A stretch of DNA of 64,000 nucleotides from Cellulomonas fimi (GCF_028583725.1 NZ_CP110680.1:3162001-3226000), one strand, 5' to 3'. Counted from the first letter of the stretch, positions 7,118-15,769 are shown. A program made the numbers and translations. The notes: generated from the letters alone by a model not told the origin.

Positions 7118-8230
7118 ATGCGCCGTCGCCGTCCCGTCGTGCTCGTCGTCGTCGCGCTCGGCGCGACGCTGGTCGCGTCGCCCGCGTCCGCGCGACCACC
7201 GCAGCCCACCTGCGGCGAGACCCTGACGCGCAGCACGACCCTGCTCGCCGACCTCGTGTGCACGACCGCGCCCGGCCTGCGCCTCGCGCCCGGTGTGACG
7301 CTCAACCTGGGCGGGCACACGCTCCGCGGCCCCGGCAGCGGGAACGGGCTCGACGTCGCCTGGAGCGGGCCGGTCGTCGTCCGCAACGGCACGATCACCG
7401 GCTGGGGCACGGGCGTCGACACGTGGGCCGACGTCGACCCGGACGCCGACCCGGAGGCCGAGGCCGGTCCACTCACGGTCACCCGCGTGACGTTCGAGGG
7501 CAGCGGGCGCGGCATCGACGCGTCCGGCGAGTCCGGGACGGGTCGCTTCCGCAAGACGACGACGATCGACCGGTCCGTCTTCCGGGGGCTGGACCAGGCG
7601 ATCCAGGGCGACTGGTTCGCCGAGGTGGCGGTGGACCGGTCGACGTTCGCCGACAACCGGATCGGGCTGTGGACCGAGGGGGCCGCCACCGTGACGGACA
7701 GCACGTTCGCACGTCACCGGTGGGCGCTGCGGGCGACGGAGGCGTCGCTCGACGTCGCCGGCTCGACGTTCGTCGACAACGAGACCGCCGTGGGGCCGAT
7801 CTTCAGCGCCGCCGCGAGCGTCGACAGGAGCCGCTTCGACGGCAACGGTGTCGCCGTCGACACGAGCGGCAGCTTCGTCATGTCGGTCCGGGCGTCGCGG
7901 TTCACGGCCAACGACCGGGCCGTCTCGCTCGGCGGCTACGGCGAGGTGCTCGTCGAGGGCAACGTCCTGCGCGGCAACCGGGTCGCGATCGGGAGCACGG
8001 CGCCCGACGCCCTCTCCGAGGCGACGGTCGTCGACAACACGCTGCGCCTCAACGGCGACGGCATCGTCCTCGACGACGCCGACGCGTCGGTGCGGGTCGG
8101 CGGCAACGACGTGCGCCGCAGCACCGGCTGGGGCATCTACGCCCCCGGCGTGACGGACCTCGGCGGCAACGTCGCGCGCGGCAACGGCAGCGACCCGCAG
8201 TGCGTGGGCGTCGTCTGCACGGCGTCCTGA
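7118..8230 (+). CDS. secreted right-handed parallel beta-helix protein (copy 1)
   Basis: A 370-residue exported protein: signal peptide (basic start, hydrophobic core, cleavage near SPASA), then repeated beta-helix rungs of the NosD/pectate-lyase-like type (LNLGGHTLRGPG, VVRNGTITGWGTG, VDRSTFADNRIGLW, VEGNVLRGNRVA). It ends DPQCVGVVC, a Cys pair that probably caps the helix. No catalytic residues of a known lyase can be recognised, so it may be a carbohydrate-binding or surface protein rather than an enzyme. Start: ATG at 7118, with CAGGGGG 7 bases upstream; the longer open frame from 6857 runs back through the divergent gene's 5' end. It is a paralog of 9150-10262, with the same opening (CGxxLT), rung spacing and terminal motif. 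Confidence 0.8.
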   Translation: MRRRRPVVLVVVALGATLVASPASARPPQPTCGETLTRSTTLLADLVCTTAPGLRLAPGVTLNLGGHTLRGPGSGNGLDVAWSGPVVVRNGTITGWGTGVDTWADVDPDADPEAEAGPLTVTRVTFEGSGRGIDASGESGTGRFRKTTTIDRSVFRGLDQAIQGDWFAEVAVDRSTFADNRIGLWTEGAATVTDSTFARHRWALRATEASLDVAGSTFVDNETAVGPIFSAAASVDRSRFDGNGVAVDTSGSFVMSVRASRFTANDRAVSLGGYGEVLVEGNVLRGNRVAIGSTAPDALSEATVVDNTLRLNGDGIVLDDADASVRVGGNDVRRSTGWGIYAPGVTDLGGNVARGNGSDPQCVGVVCTAS

Positions 8231-8262
8231 GCCCGGCGTCCCGGGTGACCGGCGGACGGCCG

Positions 8263-8997
8263 TCAGTCCCGCGCGTACCGCCGGACGAACGCCGCGAGGA
8301 TGCGGGGCGGCGCCCACACGTCGGCGCCGCGCACGCCCGCGAGCACCGCGTCGGCCTCGTCCGGCTGGAAGTAGCCGTACTCGCGGTACACGCGGATCCG
8401 GGTCGAGATGCCGTCCACGTCGAGCTCGGGGTGGAACTGGGTCGCGTAGAGGTTCGTGCGCACACGGAACATCTGGACCGGGCAGGCGGGCGAGGACGCG
8501 AGCAGCGTCGCCGTGGGCGGCAGGACCCGGCACGCCTCCTTGTGCCCCACGAACGCGTCGAAGGTGTCGGGCACGTCGGCGAGCAGCGGGTCGGCCCGCC
8601 CGTCGGGCGTGAGCGTGATGCGCACCGCGGAGATCGGCTCGGCGTGGACGCGGTCGATCACACCGCCCTGGTGCACGCCGAGCGTCCCGACGCCGTAGCA
8701 CGCGCCCAGGAACGGCAGGTCGCGCGCGACGACCTCGTCGAGCAACGTGGACATCTCCTTCTCGACGCGCACCTGCACCGCCGACTTCTCGTCCTGCGGG
8801 GTGCTCGCGTCGAACGGGCTGCCACCGACGAGGATGCCGGACAGCCCGTCGAGGTCGAGGTCCGGCATCGGCCCCGCCTCGAGCCGGACCCGGTGGAGCT
8901 CCTCGGGTCGCAGGTGGCCGTAGGCGAGCATCGCCGCGTACTCCGCGTCCGCGGCGACGTCCTGCGCCCGCGACGCGAGCAGGACGAACGGCTTCAT
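8263..8997 (-). CDS. class I glutamine amidotransferase-like protein
   Basis: A 244-residue single-domain class I glutamine amidotransferase, the fold that releases ammonia from glutamine through a Cys-His-Glu triad. The nucleophile region is FLGACYGVG (Cys near residue 100) and the His/Glu motif is QFHPEL near residue 189. ILVGGSPFDAS is the usual oxyanion-strand region. It belongs to the free-standing GMP-synthase-like group, often annotated as glutamine amidotransferase or gamma-glutamyl peptide hydrolase; the acceptor is unknown. ATG at 8997 is chosen over upstream codons because the first strand (KPFVLLASR) begins right after it. It lies between the two secreted beta-helix genes on the opposite strand, with no obvious functional link. 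Confidence 0.85.
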   Translation of the reverse strand: MKPFVLLASRAQDVAADAEYAAMLAYGHLRPEELHRVRLEAGPMPDLDLDGLSGILVGGSPFDASTPQDEKSAVQVRVEKEMSTLLDEVVARDLPFLGACYGVGTLGVHQGGVIDRVHAEPISAVRITLTPDGRADPLLADVPDTFDAFVGHKEACRVLPPTATLLASSPACPVQMFRVRTNLYATQFHPELDVDGISTRIRVYREYGYFQPDEADAVLAGVRGADVWAPPRILAAFVRRYARD

Positions 8998-9149
8998 GCG
9001 TCGAGCGTGCCACCGGCCGCGTGCGCGGTCGCGCCGGAGCGGTTCACCCGGGCGAAAAAGGTGCATAACGGACGCGCTTCTCGTTCCCCCGTCGCGAGAC
9101 TGGCGCACGATGCGCCCCTCCCGGGGCGCGCGACCCAGGGGGAGACCAC

Positions 9150-10262
9150 ATGAGACTCACATCAGTGCTGTCCGGACTCGCGCTCGCCGTCTCGGGCGTG
9201 CTCGTCGCCGCACCGGCAGGGGCGCTCGACCCGGCGCCCGCCTGCGGGACGCTCCTGACGACCGACACCGTCCTCACCGCCGACCTCACGTGTCCGGCGG
9301 GCACGGACGGCCTCGAGCTCGCCGAGGGCGTCACGCTGGACCTCGGCGGCTTCACGCTGAGGGGCCCCGGCACGGGCGTCGGGGTGAAGGTCCAGGTGCT
9401 CGGCGACGCAGGTGTCCGCAACGGCACGATCGCGGGCTGGAGCACCGGCATCCGCAACGACGCGCCCGAGTTCGAGATCGACGGCGTCGTCACCATCGCC
9501 GACGTCACCTTCACCGAGAACGGCACCGGCGTGGACCCGTCCGGTCGGTGGGGCGCCTCGGGCAAGACGTACGAGGTGAGCGACTCGACGTTCACCGCCA
9601 ACTCCGAGGGCATCGGGGCGTTCTACGGCTACGCGCACGTCGTGCGGTCGGTGTTCAGCGGGAACGCGTCCGCCGTCAGCCTCATCACGGCGGGTGTCTT
9701 CGTCGAGGACTCGCGCATCGAGAACAACTCGACGGGGCTGTACTGCGACGAGTCGGGCTGCCGGGTGCACCGGTCGACCCTCGCCGACAACGGTGCGGCT
9801 CTCGACGTCCGGACGTTCGGCGCGGAGGTCGTCGACTCCGTGCTGGAGCGCAACGACGTCGGCCTGCGCTCGTTCGGCGCGTGGGGCCCGAATTACGTCA
9901 GCGGGTCCGAGCTCGTCGACAACGGCACGGGCATCGAGCTGCAGACGAGCTCCGCGCGCGTGCTCGACAACGTGTTCCGGGGGAACGGTCTGGCCTTCAC
10001 GACCGACGGCTCCGACCCGACGTGGTTCGACGAGACGCTCGTGCGCGGCAACCTCTTCGAGCGCAACGACGACGCGATCTTCTTCGACGAGATCGAGGGC
10101 GGACCGAACACGCGCCTGGAGCGGAACACCGCGAACTACAACCGCGGGTGGGGCATCCACGCGCCGGGCGTGGTCGACGGCGGCGGCAACAAGGCGAAGC
10201 GCAACGGCAACGAGCCGCAGTGCGTGGGCGTCGTCTGCCCCGGCTCCAAGCCGCGTTCCTGA
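9150..10262 (+). CDS. secreted right-handed parallel beta-helix protein (copy 2)
   Basis: A 370-residue exported protein with a signal peptide ending near APAGA, followed by beta-helix rungs (LDLGGFTLRGPG, VRNGTIAGWSTG, VSDSTFTANSEG, VVDSVLERNDVGLR) and the same PQCVGVVC terminus as the protein at 7118-8230, here followed by a short tail. The two are equal in length and colinear, so they come from gene duplication, now with GATase between them. Start: ATG at 9150 after GGGGGA. A long GC-rich hairpin (10271-10304) follows the stop. No enzymatic residues can be assigned; pectin or other glycan binding is a guess from the fold. Confidence 0.8.
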   Translation: MRLTSVLSGLALAVSGVLVAAPAGALDPAPACGTLLTTDTVLTADLTCPAGTDGLELAEGVTLDLGGFTLRGPGTGVGVKVQVLGDAGVRNGTIAGWSTGIRNDAPEFEIDGVVTIADVTFTENGTGVDPSGRWGASGKTYEVSDSTFTANSEGIGAFYGYAHVVRSVFSGNASAVSLITAGVFVEDSRIENNSTGLYCDESGCRVHRSTLADNGAALDVRTFGAEVVDSVLERNDVGLRSFGAWGPNYVSGSELVDNGTGIELQTSSARVLDNVFRGNGLAFTTDGSDPTWFDETLVRGNLFERNDDAIFFDEIEGGPNTRLERNTANYNRGWGIHAPGVVDGGGNKAKRNGNEPQCVGVVCPGSKPRS

Positions 10263-10270
10263 CCGCGAGC

Positions 10271-10304
10271 CTGGCCGGCGCGGGTCGGTCCCCGCGCCGG
10301 CCAG
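10271..10304 (+). terminator. GC-rich hairpin after beta-helix gene
   Basis: A perfect 14-bp stem (CTGGCCGGCGCGGG paired with CCCGCGCCGGCCAG) with a 6-base loop, nine bases after the stop codon at 10262. There is no U-tract, as is common for actinobacterial hairpins. Confidence 0.55.
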
Positions 10305-10364
10305 GGCGGTCGCGCCGAGCGCTCGGCGGCACGCGCGGCCGTGCACGTGGGAGCATCGACCGCG

Positions 10365-12917
10365 ATGAGCACCGCGACCCTCGCCGACCGCATCCCGGCG
10401 GACCCGACCGACGCCGACGCGCTGTACGAGGCGTTCACGGGGTGGGCCGCCGACCGCGGCCTCGCCCTCTACCCGCACCAGGAGGAGGCGCTCCTCGAGC
10501 TCGTGACGGGCGCGCACGTGATCCTGTCGACGCCGACGGGCTCCGGGAAGTCGCTCGTCGCGACGGCCGCGCACTTCGTCGCGCTGGCCCAGGGCCGTCG
10601 CACGTACTACACCGCACCGCTCAAGGCGCTGGTGAGCGAGAAGTTCTTCGCGCTCGTCGAGGCGTTCGGCTCGCAGAACGTCGGCATGATGACGGGCGAC
10701 TCGGCCGTGAACCCGACGGCGCCGATCGTCTGCTGCACCGCCGAGATCCTGGCCAACCTCGCGCTGCGCGACGGCGAGGACGCCGACGTCGGCCAGGTCG
10801 TCATGGACGAGTTCCACTTCTACGCCGACCCGCAGCGCGGCTGGGCGTGGCAGGTGCCGCTCCTGGAGCTGCCGCGCACGCAGTTCCTGCTGATGTCGGC
10901 GACGCTCGGCGACGTGTCGTTCTTCCGCGACGACCTGCACCGCCGCACGGGCCTCGACGTGGCCGTCGTCGCCAACGCGCAGCGTCCTGTGCCGCTGACG
11001 TTCACGTACGCGGTCGAGCCGCTGCACGAGCTGCTCGACGAGCTCGTGAAGACGCGCCGCTCCCCCGTCTACGTCGTGCACTTCACGCAGAAGGAGGCCG
11101 TCGAGCGCGCGCAGTCGCTGCTGTCGACGACGCTCGCGAGCCGCGAGCAGCGCGACGCGATCGCCGCCGAGCTCGGCGCGTTCCGGTTCGGGCCCGGCTT
11201 CGGCCGCACGCTGTCGCGACTGCTGCGGCACGGCGTCGGCGTGCACCACGCGGGCATGCTGCCGAAGTACCGCCGGGTCGTGGAGCGCCTCACGCAGAAG
11301 GGTCTGCTGCCCGTCGTGTGCGGCACGGACACGCTCGGCGTCGGCATCAACGTGCCGATCCGGACCGTCCTGCTCACGAGCCTCGTGAAGTACGACGGCG
11401 TGCGCATGCGGCACCTGTCGGCGCGTGAGTTCCACCAGATCGCCGGGCGCGCCGGCCGCGCGGGCTTCGACACCGTCGGCGAGGTCATCGTCCTCGCGCC
11501 CGAGCACGTCATCGAGAACCGCCGGGCGCTGGAGAAGGCCGGTGACGACCCCCGCAAGCTCAAGAAGATCGTCCGCAAGCAGGCGCCCGCCGGTCACGTG
11601 AACTGGACCGACAAGACGTTCGAGCGCCTGCGCGACGCGCCGCCCGAGCCGCTGACGTCGTCGTTCGCGGTGTCGCACGCGATGGTCCTGCACGTCCTGG
11701 CCCGCCCGGGCGACCCGGTCGCGCACATGACGCGGCTGCTCACCGACAACCACGAGCCCGAGGCCGCGCGCGGGCGGCACGTGCGCCGCGCGATCGCCGT
11801 CTACCGGTCGCTGCGGGCGTCGGGCGTCGTCGAGCGGCCCTGGGTCGAGGACCCGTCGGCGCCGCACGGTCGCCGTCGCGCCGTCCGGCTCACGCACGAC
11901 CTGCCGCCCAACTTCGCGCTCAACCAGGCGCTGTCCCCGTTCGCGTACGCCGCGCTCGACCTGCTCGACCGCGACGACCCGGCGTACGCGCACGACGTCG
12001 TGTCCGTGCTGGAGGCGACGCTCGACGACCCGCGCCAGGTGCTCGCCGCGCAGGAGAACCGCGCCCGCGGTGAGGCCGTCGCCGCGATGAAGGCCGACGG
12101 GCTCGACTACGACGAGCGCATGGCGCTGCTCGAGGACGTCACCTACCCGAAGCCGCTCGCGGAGCTGCTCGACGCGGCGTTCACGACGTACCGGCAGACC
12201 AACCCGTGGGTCGCCGACCTGGCGCTGTCGCCCAAGTCGGTCGTGCGCGAGATGCACGAGAAGGCGATGACGTTCGCCGAGTACGTGTCGCACTACCAGC
12301 TCGACCGGACCGAGGGCGTCCTGCTGCGCTACCTCGCCGACGCGTACCGCGCGCTGCGCCAGACGGTCCCCGAGGACGCCCGCACCGAGGAGCTGTGGGA
12401 GATCGTCGAGTGGCTCGGCGACCTCGTGCGGCGCACCGACTCGAGCCTGCTCGACGAGTGGGAGCGCCTGTCGAACCCGCTCGACGAGCCCGGGGCCGAC
12501 GCGCCCGGCGGCACCGACGACGACACGCCCGAGCCGATCACGGCCAACCCGCGCGTCTTCCGGGCACTCGTCCGCGGCGCCCTGTTCCGGCGCGTCGAGC
12601 TCGTGGCGCGTGAGGCGTACGACGCGCTCGCCGCGCTGGGCGACCGCGACGACGAGGGCGCGCCGTGGACGTCGGACCGGTGGGCCGACGCGCTCGACCC
12701 CTACTACGACGACCACGACGAGGTGCTGACGGGTCCGGCGGCGCGCGGCCCCGCGCTGTTCCAGGTGACCGCCACCCCCACGACGTGGCAGGTCAGACAG
12801 CTCCTCGACGACCCGGAGGGCGACCACGACTGGCGCATCGACGCCGTCGTCGACCTGCCCGGCTCGGACGAGACGGGTGAGGTCCAGCTCCGCGTGACGG
12901 CCGTCGGGCCGCTCTGA
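10365..12917 (+). CDS. DUF3516 superfamily 2 DEAD/DEAH-box RNA/DNA helicase
   Basis: An 850-residue Ski2/HelY-like helicase. Walker A is STPTGSGKSL near residue 60; the Walker B/DExH box is VVMDEFHFY, then motif III (MSATLGD) and motif VI (HQIAGRAGRAGFD). Two RecA-like domains occupy about residues 20-400. The remainder is the DUF3516 C-terminal region found in actinobacterial homologues. It probably unwinds structured RNA or DNA using ATP; the physiological role is not established. Start: ATG at 10365 with GGGAG upstream; the short in-frame extension to 10341 is less likely. Monocistronic. The gene before it ends with a hairpin, and a divergently controlled VIT-family gene follows after 143 bases. 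Confidence 0.9.
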   Translation: MSTATLADRIPADPTDADALYEAFTGWAADRGLALYPHQEEALLELVTGAHVILSTPTGSGKSLVATAAHFVALAQGRRTYYTAPLKALVSEKFFALVEAFGSQNVGMMTGDSAVNPTAPIVCCTAEILANLALRDGEDADVGQVVMDEFHFYADPQRGWAWQVPLLELPRTQFLLMSATLGDVSFFRDDLHRRTGLDVAVVANAQRPVPLTFTYAVEPLHELLDELVKTRRSPVYVVHFTQKEAVERAQSLLSTTLASREQRDAIAAELGAFRFGPGFGRTLSRLLRHGVGVHHAGMLPKYRRVVERLTQKGLLPVVCGTDTLGVGINVPIRTVLLTSLVKYDGVRMRHLSAREFHQIAGRAGRAGFDTVGEVIVLAPEHVIENRRALEKAGDDPRKLKKIVRKQAPAGHVNWTDKTFERLRDAPPEPLTSSFAVSHAMVLHVLARPGDPVAHMTRLLTDNHEPEAARGRHVRRAIAVYRSLRASGVVERPWVEDPSAPHGRRRAVRLTHDLPPNFALNQALSPFAYAALDLLDRDDPAYAHDVVSVLEATLDDPRQVLAAQENRARGEAVAAMKADGLDYDERMALLEDVTYPKPLAELLDAAFTTYRQTNPWVADLALSPKSVVREMHEKAMTFAEYVSHYQLDRTEGVLLRYLADAYRALRQTVPEDARTEELWEIVEWLGDLVRRTDSSLLDEWERLSNPLDEPGADAPGGTDDDTPEPITANPRVFRALVRGALFRRVELVAREAYDALAALGDRDDEGAPWTSDRWADALDPYYDDHDEVLTGPAARGPALFQVTATPTTWQVRQLLDDPEGDHDWRIDAVVDLPGSDETGEVQLRVTAVGPL

Positions 12918-12974
12918 CGACGGCGCCGCGGACCCGCCCGCCCGCCGCCGGAAGCCCGGCGAGGCAGGACTCGG

Positions 12975-13019
12975 TGAGGTAAGGCTCCGCTGTGTTTGCG
13001 CAGGTCAGGGCAGCCTTTC
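12975..13019 (+). promoter_or_regulatory. two possible DtxR/IdeR-type iron boxes upstream of VIT-family gene
   Basis: Compared with the IdeR/DtxR consensus TWAGGTWAGSCTWACCTWA, the 19-mer at 12975-12993 (TGAGGTAAGGCT...) matches 13 of 19 positions, with a nearly perfect left half. The 19-mer starting at 13000 (..AGGTCAGGGCAGCCTTT.) matches 12 of 19. They lie 40-90 bases upstream of a predicted Fe/Mn transporter, which is where iron-dependent control would be expected. The match is partial and untested. Confidence 0.35.
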
Positions 13020-13060
13020 CTGCGATGACAAGCAAGACCGGGGGTGCCTACGGTGGCACC

Positions 13061-13675
13061 ATGAGCGCCCTGTCGACCCACCTCGTCGGACCGCGCCGCT
13101 CCCCCGAGGGGAGCTCTGTCGAGCCGTCCGCCCCGAACCCCGAGCCCCTGAGCGCCGGCCGGCTCAACCGGCTGCGTGCCGCCGTCCTGGGCGCCAACGA
13201 CGGCATCGTGTCCGTCGCCGCGATGGTCGTCGGCGTCGCCGGTGCGGCCCCCGCGCGGTCGGCCGTCGTCACCGCCGGCATCGCCGGTCTGGTCGCGGGC
13301 GCGCTGTCGATGGCCGCCGGCGAGTACGTCTCGGTCTCCTCGCAGCGGGACGCCGAGCGCGCGGGCATCGCATCGGGCGCGCTCGACGACGACACCGAGC
13401 TCACCGACCCCTGGCACGCCGCCGGCGCCTCGCTCGTCGCGTTCCTCGTCGGCGGTCTCGTGCCGGTCCTCGCGGTCCTGCTGGTCCCGACCGCGGCCGC
13501 GCGCGTGCCGGTCGTGGCCGCGGCCGTGATCGCCGCGCTGGTCGTCACCGGTGCACTGAGCGCCCGCGCCGGCGGCGCACCCGTCCGACGGGCCGTGCTG
13601 CGCAACATCGTCGGTGGCGGGCTCGCGATGGCCGTGACCTACGGCGTCGGGAGCGTCGTCGGGCTCGCGCTCTGA
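13061..13675 (+). CDS. VIT1/CCC1 family iron or manganese transporter
   Basis: A 204-residue membrane protein with five helices of the VIT1/CCC1 family, which moves Fe2+ or Mn2+ out of the cytoplasm. The diagnostic opening is LRAAVLGANDGIVSVAAMVVGVAGA, followed by AGALSMAAGEYVSVSSQRDAE, the family's metal-binding helix and loop. The intracellular domain after it is short (ERAGIASGALDDD), as in bacterial members. ATG at 13061 is chosen because the family begins here and the upstream frame (to 12992) runs through the putative iron boxes. TACGGT sits six bases upstream, suggesting a leaderless mRNA. A role in iron/manganese detoxification is inferred from family and from the possible iron boxes. 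Confidence 0.85.
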   Translation: MSALSTHLVGPRRSPEGSSVEPSAPNPEPLSAGRLNRLRAAVLGANDGIVSVAAMVVGVAGAAPARSAVVTAGIAGLVAGALSMAAGEYVSVSSQRDAERAGIASGALDDDTELTDPWHAAGASLVAFLVGGLVPVLAVLLVPTAAARVPVVAAAVIAALVVTGALSARAGGAPVRRAVLRNIVGGGLAMAVTYGVGSVVGLAL

Positions 13676-13694
13676 CGCCGCGCCGGCCGGAGGG

Positions 13695-14093
13695 TCAGGC
13701 GCCGTAGGCGGCGAACGGCCGGTCGGTCGGGACGATCTCCTTGCCGAGCGGCAGCAGCGACACCGGGATCATCTTGAGGTTCGCGATGCCGAGCGGGATG
13801 CCGATGATCGACACGAACAGCGGGATCGCCGTGACCACGTGGCCGATCGCGAGCCAGATCCCCGCCACGACCACCCAGATCACGTTGCCGATCGTCGACC
13901 ACGCCCCCGCGGTCGGCTTGTCGACGACCGTGCGGCCGAACGGCCACAGGGCGTAGCCGGCGATGCGGAAGGACGCGATCCCGAACGGGATCGTCACGAT
14001 CAGCAGGCAGCACAGCACCCCGGCAGCGACGTACCCGAGCGCGAGCCACAGTCCCGCGAGGACCAGCCAGATGACGTTGAGCAGGGTCTTCAC
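13695..14093 (-). CDS. YccF domain-containing membrane protein
   Basis: A 132-residue membrane protein with two YccF repeats: NVIWLVLAGLWLALGY ... TIPFGIASFRIAGYALWPFGR and NVIWVVVAGIWLAIGH ... GIPLGIANLKMIPVSLLPLGK. The family is widespread and of unknown function. It starts at GTG 14093 (KTLLNVIW follows), matching the family N-terminus; the open frame upstream to 14462 is antisense to the next gene and is not counted. GGGGGA lies immediately before the GTG, closer than usual for a ribosome-binding site. Convergent with the VIT-family gene and divergent from ybaK. Confidence 0.8.
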   Translation of the reverse strand: MKTLLNVIWLVLAGLWLALGYVAAGVLCCLLIVTIPFGIASFRIAGYALWPFGRTVVDKPTAGAWSTIGNVIWVVVAGIWLAIGHVVTAIPLFVSIIGIPLGIANLKMIPVSLLPLGKEIVPTDRPFAAYGA

Positions 14094-14178
14094 TCCCCCA
14101 GCCTGCCATCCCCGCCCGGTCCCGCGCGGGTCCGGACGGCCCGGTCGGCGCGCACCGGTCCGGCCTAGGCTGACGCCC

Positions 14179-14682
14179 GTGGCGAAGAAGGACGCGAAGC
14201 ACGCCCCCTCCGGGACCCCCGCGCTCGTCGCGCTCGCGGCGGCCGGGGTGCCGCACACCGCGCACCCGTACGAGCACGACCCGGCGAGCGACGTCGGGTA
14301 CGGGCTGGAGGCCGCGCAGGTCCTCGGCGTGCCCCCGGAGCAGGTCTTCAAGACGCTCATGACGAGCGTCGACGGGCGGCTCACGGTGGCCGTCGTGCCG
14401 GTGACGGGCAAGCTCGACCTCAAGGCCCTCGCGCAGGCCGCGGGCGGCAAGAAGGCCGCCATGGCGGCGAAGCCCGACGCGGAGCGCGCGACCGGTTACG
14501 TCGTCGGGGGGATCTCCCCGCTCGGCCAGAAGACCGCGCACCCGACCGTCGTCGACGAGACGGTGTGGCTGTTCGACACCGTGTTCGTCTCCGGCGGGCG
14601 GCGCGGGCTGGACGTCGAGCTCGCGCCCGACGACCTGGTCCGGCTCACGGCCGCGACGGTCGCCGACATCGCGCGCGGCTGA
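14179..14682 (+). CDS. ybaK: Cys-tRNA(Pro)/Cys-tRNA(Cys) deacylase, YbaK/EbsC family
   Basis: A 167-residue YbaK/EbsC protein, which hydrolyses mischarged Cys-tRNA(Pro) as a trans-editing step for prolyl-tRNA synthetase. Landmarks are TPALVALAAAGVPHTAHPYEHD, QVFKTLM, VVPVTGKLDLKALA and the YVVGGISPLGQK signature containing the glycine-rich substrate loop. Length is normal. Start: GTG at 14179 with TAGGCT seven bases upstream and no Shine-Dalgarno, so leaderless. The next gene (YggS) follows 29 bases downstream on the same strand with its own TANNNT box. Confidence 0.9.
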   Translation: MAKKDAKHAPSGTPALVALAAAGVPHTAHPYEHDPASDVGYGLEAAQVLGVPPEQVFKTLMTSVDGRLTVAVVPVTGKLDLKALAQAAGGKKAAMAAKPDAERATGYVVGGISPLGQKTAHPTVVDETVWLFDTVFVSGGRRGLDVELAPDDLVRLTAATVADIARG

Positions 14683-14711
14683 CGGCGCCCCTGCGGGTAC
14701 CGTCTGACGCC

Positions 14712-15479
14712 GTGACGACCACCGCGCCCGCGGGCGACGACGAGCGCGCGCTGCTGGCCGACCGTCTGGCCGCCGTGCGTGCGCGCGTCGCCGACGCCTG
14801 CGCGGCCGCGGGCCGCGACCCGCGGTCGGTACGCGTCCTGCTCGCCACGAAGACGGTCGACGCCGCCCGCGTCCGCGCCGCGCTCGCCGCCGACGCCGCC
14901 GCGGTCGAGGCCGACGGGACGCTCGCGCCGGTGCTGATCGGCGAGAACCGCGTGCAGGAGCTCGTCGCGAAGGGTCCGGCGCTGGCCGACCTCGGCCCGG
15001 TCACGCACCTGATCGGACCGCTGCAGTCCAACAAGGTCAACGCGGCGCTGCGGTGGGTGTCGTGCGTCGAGTCGGTCGAGTCGCTCGCGCTCGCGCGCCG
15101 GCTGGCCGGACGCTGCGCGGACCGTGCGACGCCGCTCGACGTGCTGGTGCAGGTCAACGTGTCGGGCGAGCCGACCAAGCACGGGGTCACGCTCGACGCC
15201 GCGGCGGACCTCGCGACGACCGTCGCGGCGCTGCCCGGGCTGCGGCTCGCGGGCTTCATGACCGTCGGCCTGAGGTCGCCCGACCCCGCCGCGGTCGGCG
15301 CCGGCTACGCGGCGCTGGCGGCCGTGCGCGACGACGTGGTCGCGTCCGGCGAGCCCGGGACCTCGGAGGCGCGCGAGCTGTCGATGGGCATGAGCGGGGA
15401 CCTGGAGGTGGCCGTCCGCCACGGCGCGACGCTCGTGCGGGTCGGGTCGGCCGTGTTCGGGGCGCGCCCACCGGCCTGA
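14712..15479 (+). CDS. YggS/PLPBP family pyridoxal phosphate homeostasis protein
   Basis: A 255-residue PLP-binding protein with the alanine-racemase-like barrel of the YggS family, involved in vitamin B6 homeostasis rather than catalysis. VRVLLATKTVDAARV contains the PLP lysine (ATK). LIGENRVQEL, HLIGPLQSNKV, VQVNVSGEPTKHG, GLRLAGFMTVG and LSMGMSGDLEVAVRHGATLVRVGSAVFG are the conserved family blocks in order. Start: GTG at 14712 with TACCGT eight bases upstream. Its end overlaps a possible small gene on the other strand. Confidence 0.9.
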   Translation: MTTTAPAGDDERALLADRLAAVRARVADACAAAGRDPRSVRVLLATKTVDAARVRAALAADAAAVEADGTLAPVLIGENRVQELVAKGPALADLGPVTHLIGPLQSNKVNAALRWVSCVESVESLALARRLAGRCADRATPLDVLVQVNVSGEPTKHGVTLDAAADLATTVAALPGLRLAGFMTVGLRSPDPAAVGAGYAALAAVRDDVVASGEPGTSEARELSMGMSGDLEVAVRHGATLVRVGSAVFGARPPA

Positions 15480-15622
15480 GACGCCCGTCCCGGGTGTCCG
15501 CCGCGCAGCAGCACCTCCTGGGCCGTCCGGAGCTCGGCACGGGCGCTGCGGTGGAGGCGGGCGTGGAGGTCGCGCTGGTGCAGCAGGTGCATCCGGCGCA
15601 GGTCGCGCTCGAGCAGCGTCAT
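15305..15622 (-). CDS. possible small basic protein with a strong ribosome-binding site
   Basis: A 105-codon frame starting at ATG 15622. It is preceded by GAGGAGGGA at ideal spacing, one of the strongest Shine-Dalgarno sequences in the window. The first 40 residues (MTLLERDLRRMHLLHQRDLH...) look like a charged amphipathic helix rich in Leu, Arg and His. The last 55 codons are antisense to the end of the YggS gene and may not be meaningful protein. No family is recognised. The strong RBS supports translation; the composition of the second half argues for caution. Confidence 0.35.
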   Translation of the reverse strand: MTLLERDLRRMHLLHQRDLHARLHRSARAELRTAQEVLLRGGHPGRASQAGGRAPNTADPTRTSVAPWRTATSRSPLMPIDSSRASEVPGSPDATTSSRTAASAA

Positions 15623-15769
15623 GGTGGTCCCTCCTCGCCCGGTCGCCGGCTGAGGAGACGCGGGCGGGGCACCAGATACGTCTCCGGGTGTGACGCCGGT
15701 CGCACCTCCGTGCTGCTCGTCGTGTCGTCCGCGTCACCGGACCGCCGCGGCGGACGCGAGGATGGGGCC

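Noticed and set aside
5978..9013. Very long minus-strand open frame of about 1000 codons
   Set aside because: Arg/Ala/Pro-rich shadow across several real genes on both strands; it has no family motifs of its own.
9162..12827. Long minus-strand open frame opposite the helicase
   Set aside because: Antisense shadow produced by GC-rich third positions; the plus strand carries all helicase motifs.
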